A DNA stretch of 64,000 bases from Panonychus citri (Eukaryota; Arthropoda; Arachnida; Trombidiformes; Tetranychidae). Where the stretch lies: NCBI RefSeq assembly GCF_014898815.1, contig NW_026515503.1, positions 62,001 through 126,000 of the forward strand. Reading direction: 5' to 3'. Position 1 is the first letter of the stretch, and each line of letters begins with the position of its first letter. Positions 28,114-41,000 of this stretch are shown here, piece by piece. Made by a program: the position numbers and the translations under genes. The notes under the pieces were generated by a model. That model ran no database searches. It had not been told where the DNA came from and was given only the letters and a program-made list of their open reading frames with translations.

Positions 28114-28592
28114 ATGGACATTAACATAAAACAAGAACTTGGAACTGACCAGAGTAAATCAAATCCTGAACTGTCCGATTATGATGATAATTCTTACAAA
28201 ATTAAATGTGCCAAACTTAGCCAAAGGATAGACGAGTATAGAATGGAAAATGAAAGACTTCTTCATCATATTTGTCAAGTAAAGAAATTAATTGATCGCT
28301 ATTCTAAACAGAAAAGGTATTATATTGACCACGATAAACATGTAACAATCAAAATTTGTTCTTAATCGAATCATATTGAAGAAGATGAAACAAAAAGCTC
28401 ATCCAGTCAAGTTGTTCATTGGATAATAATCAATCTTTCCCTTTTCAATCATCTCAAAACTTCAATCATGTTTGATTAGTTTCCTTGTTTCTATTTGATG
28501 TAATTAATATCTATCCATGTAATTGCAGTTCTATGATGAAACGATTATCGACTTACACCAATAGCAATTCAAATAGTTGGTCGGAAAATTAA
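28114..28592 (+). CDS. short TFPT / INO80 complex subunit F-like protein, 88 aa
   Basis: Two exons, 28114-28316 and 28529-28592, joined at AAAAG|GTATTA and TTGCAG|TTC with matching phase, giving 88 aa. Residues about 28-75 form a coiled coil with the spacing of vertebrate TFPT, including the pattern YKIKCAKLSQR and ENERLLHHICQVKKL; the second exon begins SMMKRLSTY, which lines up with the RRFLMRVLDSY part of TFPT. TFPT is an accessory subunit of the INO80 chromatin remodeller. The protein is about one third of the human length: only a short acidic leader and the coil remain, and it ends in an Asn/Ser-rich tail. Reading through the intron would give an 83-aa alternative without the conserved end. 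The identification rests on the coil alone and could be another nuclear coiled-coil protein. Confidence 0.65.
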
Positions 28593-29087
28593 ATCAATTG
28601 TGCCGAAGGATCAACATTGTAAAATAGACTCAACAACCTTTCATCTTTTCTCTGCCATCTATCAAACAATTAAGTGATATTTAAATTTTCGAAACAATCA
28701 ACAATATGAAATGTTTGTAAAAATTTTCCATTCATCATTAACTGTCCGAAATTAATTGATCTTCAACCCAATTAACACGAACCATTGAATCAATTGAATG
28801 TTTTAACCGAATCAAAAAAGTGAAAGTTAAGTCAAGGTAAAGTTCAATTCTAATTAATGTAAGTTAATTTGAACGGAAATTACCTGTGGTTTTAATTACA
28901 ATTAGGTGTTACCCTGACAAACTAAATACAATAGAAAATAATTACAATTCAAACAATTTGGTTTAGTTTTCACTCGAAATTTTAATTCATCAGTTTATCA
29001 ACAATTAACTTTTGATTTTCCTTAAAGCATCTTCATTGATTAAATTACTTTTTCTTTCATTTTGAAGTTATCGTTACACTGGACAAC

Positions 29088-30145
29088 ATGAATTTCTCAA
29101 TGTTTAATTTTTTCCATATTCTTTTAATTCTCAACTGTTTAGATTCCATTCAACTAATTGACTATCAAAAAAGTGATTTAAATTTACCTCAAACTTCAAA
29201 ATTACTTAATCAATTGACCAAAAAAGCTGAAGATCTACAACAATCACCTACAACTGATTCATTAATCCATTCAGTTTCTCCTGATCATTATGACCATTGG
29301 TCACCTGAGATGGACAGTTACTTCACTCATCATCCAGAATCATCAGCTCACCAATATTATAATTTTCATTCTGAACGAAGCAATTTAATGGAACCATTAG
29401 AAGACAATCTTGATTACGTTGATGATTTACCAGATGAAATACCAACCGGAGAAATTAAATATTCAGATAATATGAATTTAGAAGATGAAGATGTAACAGA
29501 AACTGATGGCGAAGACGATGAACTTGTTTTAAGTAATTTCCACAAGACAATTGACAACTCAGGTAAGAATTAGCCACTCAAAGTGCCTTAATTGTTGATG
29601 ATTAACGACAATTATTTCCCTGAAAAAATTAGGAAACAATTGGAGCATTTATGATGATAATTATTCTGTTTCTGATTTTCGATGTTCCAATAAAATCTAT
29701 GCTGGTTATTATGCTGATGTTCAATCAAATTGCCAGGTATGTACGAAGACACTCAGTTGATTATCATCGCAATCTAATTAAAAAACTTTTTCTTATGTTC
29801 ATTTAGGTTTGGCATCTATGTGAATCTAATGGTCGCCATCATACATTTACTTGTCCAAATGAAACTTTATTCAATCAATTGTATCGAGTTTGTGATTGGT
29901 GGTATAATGTTGATTGTCCTAAATCAAGGGAATATTATCACATGAATCGTGATCATGGTTTAATTAATCATCATGATTCAAATTCTCGTTCACGTCCATC
30001 ATCAACACCAACAACAATTTCTCAACAATCAGGTGAAGGAGATTATAATATACAAACAATTGATATAAACGACGAACCGATAGTTGATGATGAACAATTA
30101 ATCCTCGGAACACAAAGGAGATCGACAATTAAATCACCTAATTAA
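29088..30145 (+). CDS. secreted protein with one chitin-binding type 2 domain (CPAP1-like), 305 aa
   Basis: Probably a cuticular protein that binds chitin in the extracellular matrix. Three exons, 29088-29562, 29633-29736 and 29807-30145, in phase. The N terminus is a signal peptide (hydrophobic NFFHILLILNCL). It is followed by a polar, strongly acidic spacer with YVDDLPDEIP and EDEDVTETDGEDDE. The single peritrophin-A domain spans about residues 174-230 and has six cysteines, in FRC, SNC, HLC, FTC, RVC and VDC; the aromatic run VCDWWYNVDC is typical of one-domain cuticular proteins analogous to peritrophins. The C-terminal 75 residues are polar and rich in Ser, Thr and Asp. Introns of 70 bp cut inside the domain. 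The exact CPAP1 subgroup cannot be assigned. Confidence 0.88.
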
Positions 30146-30678
30146 CCAACATCGTTCATCTTTAATTTATATATTTCTAATTCTTAAACATCAACAACTC
30201 AACAAATTTTTGTATCATCAACTAATCCAGAGAATCTATTTTTGATATGATTAAATGTAAACCAATTCAATAAGTTAATTCAGTTAGAATTTTCAATTTT
30301 TTCTCTTTATTTCAATTCATTGGAATGGAGTTTGAAGATTTAATTTCGTTTTTGGGATTTAACTTTGTACAGATGAAGAAGATGATTAAAGTGATGCATC
30401 CATATCAATGGTGATAAATGATTAAATTGAATAATTAAGACTAAAAACAAAGAAGAGTATTGATTAGTTGACTATTAATGAAATGGTACATTAGATAAAA
30501 ATTGTGTTTTCAATTTGAACACAAACACTTGAACAAGTTAATTGTTTCTCTTTTTGTTAACAATTAACTGTTCTGAGTCCTAAATGAGTATCATCTTTGA
30601 GATTTGGTTAATATATTAGAATACATGATCGGTGGTAAATTAGAATTAAATTAATTTTGGTTAATTACTGATTCAATT
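30146..30678. other. convergent 3' intergenic region between the cuticle gene and PKNOX
   Basis: About 530 bp that must hold both 3' UTRs. AT-rich, with CAATTAAC words; no other gene seen. Confidence 0.5.
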
Positions 30679-32476
30679 TCAACTTAAATATCGTGTTGAG
30701 GTTGTTGTCGTTGATTGTTCAGTTGATCCTGAGACTTTGTCAATTGTATTGGAAATTGGAAGAGACCAATTTTTTTGTGAACTTTTGGTTCCATTGGAAG
30801 TTTTTAACTTTTTCACCGAATTTGTTTCCTTCATGTTTATTGATTGATTACCAGTGTTACTTGAATTGTTTATCTCTGGATTCGTTTCACTTGTACTGTT
30901 GTTATTTATATTTGCAGAATCGAGCATCGGTTGTAAGATCCTTCTTCGTGCATTGATAAACCAATTGTTCACTTGGAGAAGAGTTAAATTTGTTTGAGCT
31001 GCAATCGATCGTTTTTCGTCTTCGGTTGGATATGGATGCTAATTGTTTAGTTAATAATAGAGAAATTAATGAGATATTTTCATGATAATCACTTGATGTA
31101 CAAATGATTAACTGATATTCTTACCACAATGTGTTGGAATAGCCAAGATCGCATTACCGAAGTCGCTTGTTTTGGTAGAATTCCTCTTTTCTGGTTTCGC
31201 TTTTGAGCAACATTCGAAGCCTCATCACTGAGGTCACCTTCGGTGCCACTGTCGATTCGATAAGTTAAATTTAAAGGTTTATTTGCTCCATTATCTTGAG
31301 GTTGATTTTCCGTTGATTTCTCTTTATCTGGATCTTTGGTTTTCTCTTCAGATTGTTGTTGTTTATATTTCGATTGATTTTGTTGATGTGTTTGTTTGTT
31401 TTTTGTGAGATCTTGTGCAATTGCTGTTTGAAAATCTGTTAATTGTAACAATTGATGGAAAAGAGAAAAAAAACATAAGATTATCAGATTAATTTTCTAA
31501 TTGTCATTATCTCGTTTGGTAAATTACCAGTTGGCACTGAGTTACTGGGATCATTGAAGGAATAATTTGAAGGACCAGAGGAACATTCATCTGATGAAGA
31601 CGAAGAGCAGGAAGAATTATCAAAGGAACCATGTAAACTTGATGTTCCACGTAATAGATTTTCTGAATTCATTTTAGTTCGCAAGCAATTGATGTATCTG
31701 AAACAGAAGTCTTTACATAAATCTTGAACTTTTTCCAGCTCCAGTAAGTGGATCCTAAGAACTTGAATTGCTTTGATCATCTACAAGTACGAAAAAGCAA
31801 ACAAAATAAATGATCTCAATGATTGTTAATATAATCAATCAAACAATTTGAATATAAACAAACACATGACAGAGCAAAGATTTTAAACTGACCAGATTAT
31901 CCACTTCAGGATTTTCACCTAAAATTAATCCCTCATCACCAAGTTTACTTTCTATTGCTGCTCTTAATTCACTATTAAATGTTTCTCCGGAAGCAAATGG
32001 TTCATCATTAACACCTAATGTCGCTGTTGCAATTTCACATTTCTCCAACAATAGAGCTGCAATTGTAAGAAATAGACAATTAGAATGGTTGACTAGTTGA
32101 CCAATCAACGAGAAATTAAATTCATATGAATGAACAAAGGCACAAGTTGAATGTTAATATTACCTAAAAGTGGATACAATGGATGCTTGTAAAGTTGATT
32201 TTTGTAATTATCAAACTGAGCAATATCTTTGATTAAATGTTCATCGTGTTGAATTGGTAAATCATCAGCAGGATTATCACTGGTTTCTTTCTGATTGGGT
32301 GAACTATTTGGCTTGTCAATCAGTTGATTATCCTCTCCATTATCTCCACTAGATTTGTCCTCACAATTTGCATATTCCTCTGTTTCTTTCAATTCTCTAT
32401 GTGAATTGTTTTCCCTTTCAAATTCATCTTCATCTTCATCAGACAAACAGTCCGAAGAAATATCAGGCGGATTCAT
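30679..32476 (-). CDS. PKNOX: TALE homeodomain transcription factor, PKNOX/PREP class, 466 aa
   Basis: DNA-binding cofactor of PBX/Extradenticle proteins. Five exons in phase: 32164-32476, 31893-32056, 31528-31780, 31125-31435 and 30679-31038. The first exon is acidic and ends at the start of the PREP/MEIS N-terminal domain (LYKHPLYPLL), which continues as ALLLEKCE. The second half of that domain is MIKAIQVLRIHLLELEKVQ and DLCKDFCFRYI. The homeodomain lies at about residues 322-383, with the three-residue loop extension in SWLFQHIVHPYPTEDEKR and recognition helix VNNWFINARRRILQPMLDS. QPMLDS and the KRGILPKQAT lead-in favour PKNOX over MEIS/Homothorax (IVQPMID) and TGIF. The tail is Asn/Ser/Thr rich. 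One oddity is the Val before HPYP where vertebrates have Gly; it lies at the exon junction. A broken copy of the 3' half lies at 25311-25835. Confidence 0.92.
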
Positions 32477-33054
32477 ACGTTCGATTTAAAGAAAAAAAAC
32501 ACAAATTAATCACGAACAACAAATCAATTAGATGAATTAAAATTTCGATCAACCAAAATAAAAATTGAATAAGAGAGCAAATGAGAAAATCTATCAAAGG
32601 TAAGTGATGATATTGAGATGTTGTTGATTGGAAATCGGACTCAAGTTGGACATCATCCAGAGAGAAGGAAACAAATAACATCAAACCATTCGATCATTTC
32701 CACTAAATTCCAACACTTGGATAATCTACCAAAAGTCAATCTATTCACCAACAAATAAACTCAATTAAATTAAACGTTAATCCGGTTAACATAATTAACC
32801 AATAATGAGAAACAATTAACTGAACAATATCGAGAAGCATCAACAATAAAAATCTAACAGAAAAGAATTTCCAATTAACTCAAACATCGACTCATAGATG
32901 GAGCTCATTTTCTCCAAACGGAGAAATTAATTAATTTTTAATTCCAATTGATTAATGGTAAGTAAAATTAACATTTTCGCTTTTTTATTGCAAATTTAGC
33001 TTATTATAAAGTGTATTTCTAAATTTTTCTTAAAGCAATTTAATTGCTCTTAAT

Positions 33055-33112
33055 GGTATCATCATTTACAGTCGTCGAATTTACTTTTTAAGTTGTTTGT
33101 TCAATAGTTTCG
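33055..33112 (+). pseudogene. short fossil of a pecanex coding segment
   Basis: About 55 bp, including ATCATTTACAGTCGTC exactly, that matches pecanex coding sequence at about 36992-37048 with several substitutions and one inserted base. In pecanex it encodes IIIYSRPIYFSIVCSI. Here it lies just past the NME6 stop, in opposite orientation to NME6, and the frame is broken. Confidence 0.6.
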
Positions 33113-33122
33113 AGTAAATGTT

Positions 33123-33940
33123 TTAATTAGCATTTTCCATTCTATTTTCTCCTTTCAATTCGTGGACACAATAAATTGGATCAAATGTAATTAACTTTGA
33201 TCGATTGATGAAAAAATTTTCCTCTTTTTGTCTCCACTGGTCAATTGAAAAATCTTTAAAGTAAAAAGCGATCTCTTCAAGAGCTGAATCTTCAGAATCG
33301 GAGCCATGAACGGCATTTCTTGTATCTGTTAATCCATATAAGCCACGGATCGTATTTGGTGCTTCATAAACTGCTCTAGAAAGTGTTATTAATAAAAAAG
33401 AAATCAATATATTTAAACAATCAATCAATTGGAATGAAAATTAATCACAAAGATTTTTATACCTGTAAACCTTTGTTGGTCCCATGATGGATCTCCAGTG
33501 TTTAATAGCATTGGGATGAGCCAAAATATGAGCCCAAATGGGTCCACTTGACATAAAGGTAACCAAACGATGGAAGAAAAATTTATCTAATAATCAAAAA
33601 TTGTTAATTCACCAACAATTACGATCCGAATCAATCTCAACGAGGTTTACCTTTATGTTGATGATAGAAACTCTCAGCATCAGCTTGATCCAATTTGCAA
33701 CATCGAGATCGAATAAAGTAAAATCCTTTTCTGCAAATTAGATTTCTGAGATCCTAGAACAATCAAAAAGCACAAATTAAACCAAATAAAAAGTTAAAAA
33801 ACAAAACAATTAAATCAAATCAACAAATTAAAAATCAACATAAGAAAAAAACTAACAATTGTTTTACAAGCGATCGGAGTTATATCGGGTTTGATTAGAC
33901 AAAGAGTTAATTGTAACCTCGCACCGATTGTCGAGACCAT
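33123..33940 (-). CDS. NME6: nucleoside diphosphate kinase 6-like, 187 aa
   Basis: Group II nucleoside diphosphate kinase family, transferring phosphate between nucleotides through a phospho-histidine. Four exons in phase: 33857-33940, 33651-33753, 33463-33586 and 33123-33375. The N terminus LQLTLCLIKPD carries the conserved Lys-Pro-Asp. FYHQHKG, then FFFHRLVTFMSSGP, then HWRSIMGPTKVYRA follow family order. The active-site His is in NAVHGSDSEDSA, and the extended C terminus is the NME6 type rather than the short NM23 type. Length equals human NME6. The donor of the first intron is GTTAGT, acceptable but not strong. It is divergent from pecanex, with 1.1 kb between the starts. Confidence 0.92.
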
Positions 33941-35057
33941 TTTGACCAATCAATCATTCAAATTAACTAAATTAAATTAAAAAAGAAAAACAATTAAAAA
34001 CAACAACAAATTTCAATCACACTTGAGATTCTTACACATGGTAAACATAAATCTCCACTGGATAAGCTCCTCCCCTTTTTCTTTCTTTTTTCTCTTTCTT
34101 GCTCCATGTGATCAGTTTTCTATTTTTTTCTGTCACTGTTTTCATTTCTGTTGATGTTGAGTTGGTTTCTTTTTAATAACAATTAACCACTCAACCAGAT
34201 TAATTGTAATCAAATTTAATATTCAATTTTCTTCCTTGGTTACAGAAAAGTTGATTACTTGTATCATCAAATTGTTAATGTGTTAAAGGTTATAAATCGT
34301 AACATTGTGATAATCAATTTGTAGAAAAGAAAATTTTTTTTCTCTTTTTTTTCTATTCTCTTGTAATGAACATCATCATCATCTATGATTTTATAATTGA
34401 TCTGCTCCTGTAGTCTCACACACTCTTCAGCTTATTTTCACCTTTGGATTGAACAATTTAATCGTTCATTAATGGTAATACTTGACTTGTTCTCTCCCTA
34501 TTTCTCCTGTGGTGATTATATCATAATTGTTAATCAATTTGGTAAAATGATTGATTATCTAAGCTTTTCCTTTGTCAACAACAACAACAGAAAATAATCA
34601 TTATCATTGTAACATCAGAAAGCCGGGATTCTTTTTTTTCCTGTTGATTGTTTCAATTTTCCTGATGATGATAAAACAAAATCATCGGTGTTAATATCAA
34701 GCCAAAGTTATAATAATCAGGATGATAATGAAATTACTTATTGGATGATTGAAACTGTTGGAGATTTTGATTTCTATCATAAGCTGAATTTACCAATTTC
34801 TTGATTCTTAAATTTTTCTATCTCATTGATTTGGATCATTTCATGGAAATACAATTCACCTTGGTTCTGATTATGTGATAATTATATGCAAAAGGCGATT
34901 ACAAAAGGACGAAACACTTTTAGTCATCATTTTGTTTTGATTTTTCTTCTTCTCTTCTATTGTTTTACTTTTCTTCTCATCTAAATTGTTTCCTATTTCA
35001 GTGGTGATCTTTTTTTTTCATATCTTCAGCCATCACATCATAGAGGAATAATTTAAC
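33941..35057. other. intergenic and 5' UTR region between NME6 and pecanex
   Basis: About 1.1 kb between divergent starts. It probably holds both promoters and a pecanex leader exon; a good acceptor (CCTATTTCAG) lies at about 34992-35001, some 55 bp before the pecanex ATG. No coding gene recognised; the frame at 34397-34597 has no support. Confidence 0.5.
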
Positions 35058-38000
35058 ATGGGAAGCCAATTATTGTCCATATTACGACAAGGAGTTTGGG
35101 CTAGTCTCACCGGTGGATGGTATTATGACCAGAAGCAATCACATTTCTCTAACCTTTTTCACCTTTACATTTGGTTATTGTTATTATGTCTTCCCTTGGC
35201 CATAGAGCTTTGTGTTAAAAGTTATCTTTATCCCTCGGATCATGTAATCATATGGTCTCTCTACTGTCTCATAATCGCTTCCATGTTTACACTGATAAAA
35301 TTTGTAAATGCTTATCTTCATCACCTCTTTGACTCAGGTGAATATGTTATTGAAGAAGAGGCCACAAGCCCCAATGATGATGATGAAGAAGAAGAAGGCA
35401 TCACCGATGGTGCAGATAAAATTGATGATAAAGAAGGTGATAAAAGTAGTATATGTTATCAGTCCTTCGATGATACCAGTAAAACCCTCAACATTGAGAC
35501 TTCATCGGACACTTCAAAAGCTTGTGATATTTTCGTACATAATAATGGTACTGCTGGTCAACATGAGCACAGTTTATCCAATCGTAGTAATCGAGGTTCA
35601 ACGGAAAGACCTTTAGTAACAATTTCTTATACTCGTAGCTCCGGTAAATCAGTGAATAGGACAACAAGTGATTCAGATCATGGGGCAACCACGTCAGGAG
35701 CTTCTGTTGTTGTCTACCAATCTTTGGGGGTTACTGGAGATCTAACCTCATCTCCATCAACAAGTCAAGCAATGGTTCCTTCATCGTCAGCTTCAATTAA
35801 GTCAAATGATGGACCACCAAGCTATTTACTAGCCAGAATCTTAGCAACACCCGGAACCCATTTAGCCAAGAGTAATGATGATAATTCTTCCGGTGCTGTT
35901 CATTTTTTTCAGGTTCGTTTTCAATCATTTGTTTTTTAAATTCTTTACTCTTACTGAATCATGTTCTCAATTGCTCTCTCTCTCTCTCTCTCTTTTCTCT
36001 TCTAGGATGAATGTGGTAATTGGTTAACATACATTTTCGATGAAAATAGTGACGGAACAGCTAAAGGATTGATGTCCAATGATAACAAACCTTATTTCTC
36101 TGACCCTGTCCCTTCAGCCTCAGGCATTTCCTCGGTGAAAAGGTCAAATGTTGATAAATGGGCATCTGATTCATCTAAATCTTCAAAATCATCTGATTCA
36201 TTAACTGTGATGGGAAACACTCATCCCGAAAATAGTCCTAAAGACAATACTCAACACCAGCGGCTCGCAATAGGAGAAAAATGCTCAATTACTAATACCT
36301 TTTCTCCACAATTGGAAACACAATTCTTAAGATCACCGAGTATCAATTCAATGTTTACAGAGCCAAGTAAATCTTTCAACAGTTTGAAAAAGATTGAGAC
36401 ATGAAAATTTTTTGTTTATCTAATTTGATTTAACCCGAATACTTTTCCATCTCTCAATTTTGTTTATTTTCCCTTCTTTAAATATACTGATTTGTTTTTT
36501 TCGTCTCTTTTTCTTCCAACTTTTAGATGCAATCTCATTCCCTATGTCTATTAACCCGCGATTTGGTTCAAGTCCCAACATAGTCATCGCTTCTGAACGT
36601 CACGTTAGCTTCTCAACCAATCTTAATAGTCCCGAATACGCTAACCTTTCATTCCGACTCCCGATACGATACAATGATTTCATTTCGCCAGCAAAACCCA
36701 AACAATATTATAAACTTTGGATTCCACCTTGTATGCGATGGAGATACGTTAAGATCCGTTTTGATCGGTTAAATTTACTTACTCTCCTAGATCGTAGTTT
36801 AACTTTATTTGAACTATTTTCTTCAATATTTCTAGCCGTTCTGGTTGCTGTTTTGGGCTCGATAATTATTGAGAAAGGTTTTTTCACTGATCTCTGGTTA
36901 TTCATATTTTGCTTAGTTATCTGTTCATCTCAATATACACTTTTGAAAAGTGTCCAACCCGATGCAGCATCACCAGCCCATGGTTATAATCGTATTATCA
37001 TTTACAGTCGTCCAATTTATTTTTCAATTGTTTGCTCAATAATTTTACTCTCTCGTTACTATTTGGATCACAATTTATCTTATTCGTTAAAATTTTACGA
37101 TTTCAACTTATTGGATCCTTCGGTAATTCGGACCATTGAAGAAGGAGCCAAAATGTTTATCCTCTCATTTCCAATCATCTTTTCGTTTGGACTCTTACCT
37201 CAAATTAATACCTTTCTCATGTATCTTATGGAGCAAATTGACATTCACATTTTCGGAGGAACCGCTTTCACCATGGGACTAACGTCAGCCTGTTATTGTA
37301 TCATTCGAAGTGTTGTAATTGTCCTAGTTCTTTATGCAATTGCTTTAACATCTTTACTTCGAGTTACCAGTCGACGAAGAGCAGCAATTGGACTAACATA
37401 TCACGATTATGATGTTCTTTTCTCTGTTTTCTGTGGTCTCCTCGTCTTTTTTGCATATTTCATGAGTCGACAAACCAGTGATCCAACAGTTGTTTACACT
37501 TTGATTCGTAAATATTTAATATGTGATAGACTTTCATTCAATCGTCGTTCTAAAATAAACGGACGTCGATGTTCAGGCAGTGGAAACAATAGTTCAACAG
37601 ATGATCCCGAAGGTCGACAAGAAGAAGAAGAAGAATGTGATCCCTTTGAAAAAGAATATGTAGATCCACTACCAGGGAAATTAGAGAAAACATTGTTAAT
37701 TCGTTTGGAAAATGATATAATTCTTGCAATTTTGATGACAATAATTTTCTTTGCAATTCATGTCAGCACCATCTTCACTCTTCAACCTTACGTTCAGATG
37801 TCATTGGGAATTCTGGCCGTTTCATGGGGCTTCTTGTTACATTACATTTTCACCCATTTCCGTAAAGAGTTACCTTGGCAATTTTTTGCCTCACCAATTT
37901 TGAAGCCTAAAGAATATGATCAATATGAGGTCAAAGATGAAGCGCAATTAATGTGGTTTGAGAAGTTCCAATGTTGGCTCGGGTTCATTGAGAGAAATGC

Positions 38001-41000
38001 AATTTATCCTTGTGTCTTTCTCAGCATTCTGACCAAAGATACCCCAGAGATAATCAATAAATATGGTGTTTAGTAAGTATCGCACTTATCAAATTTAGTT
38101 TAATTCTTTTTGCATTTTGTTAATTGTTCATTTTCCCTCTTTCATCTCATACAGTTCGGGAACACTGCTCATGGTTATTTGTGCTTTCAAGTCAATTCGA
38201 TCAACTTACAATGACTCATCTCATAATCATTTCATTTTACTCTTCACATGGTTAACCTTTCATTACGACCTTTCCTACCTTCGAGAGCCATTCCTGGTTA
38301 ATTATGCTGTTTTCTCAACAATTTACCTTAAATTCACTGAGCTTCTTCTTAAAATCCGTTTTGTGGTCACTTATGTTGCTCCCTGGCAAATTTCGTGGGG
38401 CTCAGCTTTCCATGCATTTGCTCAACCATTTTCGGTTCCTCATTCGGGGATGCTCTTCATTCAGGCCATTCTATCATCCATCTTATCTTCACCATTAGAA
38501 CCTGTTCTGGGAAGTGCTATTTTCCTTTGCTCTTATGTAAGGCCAGTTAAATTCTGGGAAAGGGATTACAATACAAAAAGAATCGATTATTCAAATACTC
38601 GTCTGGTCAATCAATTGGAACGAAGTATCATCGGTAGTGATGATAATAATTTAAATTCCATTTTTTATGAACATTTAACTCGATCTCTCCAACACTCTCT
38701 TTTTGGTGATCTTGCTCTTGGTAGATGGGGTCAAGTATCGCAAGGTGATTGTTTCGTCCTCGCTAGTGATAATCTTAATTGTTTGGTTCATATTATTGAA
38801 CTGGGAAATGGTTTAGTTACCTTTCAAGTTCGTGGTCTTGAATTTAGAGGAACTTACTGTCAACAACGGGAAGTTGAAGCAATCAGTGAACCGGTCAACG
38901 ATGATGAGGGTTGTTGCTGCTGTGAACCTGGTCATTTACCGTCAATGCTTTCAGTAAATGCCGCGTTTAATCAACGTTGGTTGGCCTGGGAGGTAACTCA
39001 TTCTAAATATGTTCTCGAAGGATACTCAATCTCGGATAATTCAGCAATCTCTATGCTTCAACCATTTGAATTACGAAAAGCGTTGATTACTTATTATGTC
39101 AAGTCTCTTATTTATTACACAATAATTGGTTCTAAACTGGAAACTTGGCTGCGAAATGATGATATCCGTGAAACCATTGATGGCCTAACAAATGATCGTG
39201 ACTTTGTCGATTTAGATCCAATATTTAATCTCTCCGTTGATGAAGATTATGATTTCCGTGCCTCAGGAATAAATCGTGCCAGTTTCTGTCATGTCTACTT
39301 AAATTGGATCAATCATTGTCTCACCAAGCGAAAAAATGTGATCGAAGATGTTCAAGATAAAGAAGCCGTTGTCTCTCTTTGTTTCGCTCTTTCGCTTTTA
39401 GCTCGTCGAGCCTTGAGCACCGCATCTCACAATAATTCATTCAATACAGTTGAATTCTTACTTTATGGATTACACTCGTTGTTCAAAGGTGACTTTAGGA
39501 TAACGTCTCCGCGTGACGAATGGGTTTTCAAAGACATTGATTTACTGAAAAAAGTGATCGCTCCAAGTGTCAGAATGGCAGTTAAACTTCACGCAGATCA
39601 CTTTCTATCCACAGACGAATACGATGATAATATTGTTCTATGGGCTTCAATTACCAATTATCGTCAAAATTGGGTCATTTCCCATGAGGCCGATCCTATT
39701 TGGCGAAATGCTCTCCTATCCAATGTATCCTCTCTTCTGGCCCTACGCCATGTTTACGAAGATGGTACCAATCAATATAAAATCATTATGCTCAATATTA
39801 GACATCTTAGTTTTCGAGTGATTAAGGTAAATTATTGTTCATCTTATTCAATAAATATTTAAGTACTAATTTATGTTCATTTCCTTAGGTTAATCGTGAA
39901 TGCGTCCGTGGTCTTTGGGCTGGACAGCAACAAGAATTAGTTTACCTCCGAAATCGTAACAATGAAAGAGGTTCAATTCAAAATGCTAAACAAGCGCTAA
40001 GAAATATAATAAACTCATCTTGTGATCAACCAATTGGATATCCCATTTATGTATCACCTCTAATTACCTCATTTGGTGAAACTAATCCACAATATTGTTC
40101 AGTTATTGGTAAACCATTGAGCTTTCACACCTTTAAATCGGCTATTTTATCGGCCTGGAATCGTTTCAAGACTCGATGTCGTGAAGGTTGTTCGTCGGGA
40201 CAAGCTTGTCAAGAAGAGATTAATCAAGAAGAGTTGATGATGAGGCCACTCAATTCAGTTCCATCATCTTGTCGGGGTCGACCTATCCAAGAGCGATATC
40301 CTTATGATTCCCGAAATCGCGGAGGTCAGTTTTATTTACCAATCCCTTTGATCTCCAATCAAATACTATCAGTTTTCAATCAGACTATCATGTTAGTCAT
40401 CATTTGATGTTATTTAAATTATCTTAATTGAGTCATTCAGTTGTGCTAATCTAGTCTTAACTATTTATTCATCAAGTTTTGACAGCCGCAGGTATTAATT
40501 GCTGATCACAATTGGTTTATATTAATGAGTCTCAACAAAAAAAACAGACTTTTTTGTTCATTTTTCTTGTTCTTCAACTTGATTTTCTGTCCAAATTATA
40601 ACCAAAAAGCAATTAACCATCATGATAATCAGTTGATAACCTTTTCTCTGATACAGTTTAAAGATGACTCGAAAAAGGGTTGATTAAAGTATCGCAAAAA
40701 CTAAATCAGAAATCGAAAGGCAGCTATTTAAACCGTGAGATCGATTAACCTTTTCGTCTCGAAAATGTAGTTCGAATCAGATCTTTATTATTTTTGCTCT
40801 TTCGATACTAATAGTTGAACGTTTCTAATTTAAAATACTTAATCTTCAAGCCTTTAGCATAATCAAAATATTCAGACATTTTTTCTAATGTTAATCTTAA
40901 TTTGGATTTAATAATAATCAGAAAAGTTAAGTCATGTAACTGTTGATGATTTAATCCAATTGACAAAAAATTATTCCAATCGTTATTAGCAAACTATATC

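Noticed and set aside
36460..36530. Separate start for the pecanex frame that opens at 36460
   Set aside because: The stretch before 36527 is a T-rich intron end; exon 2 joins in phase at 36366 to 36527.
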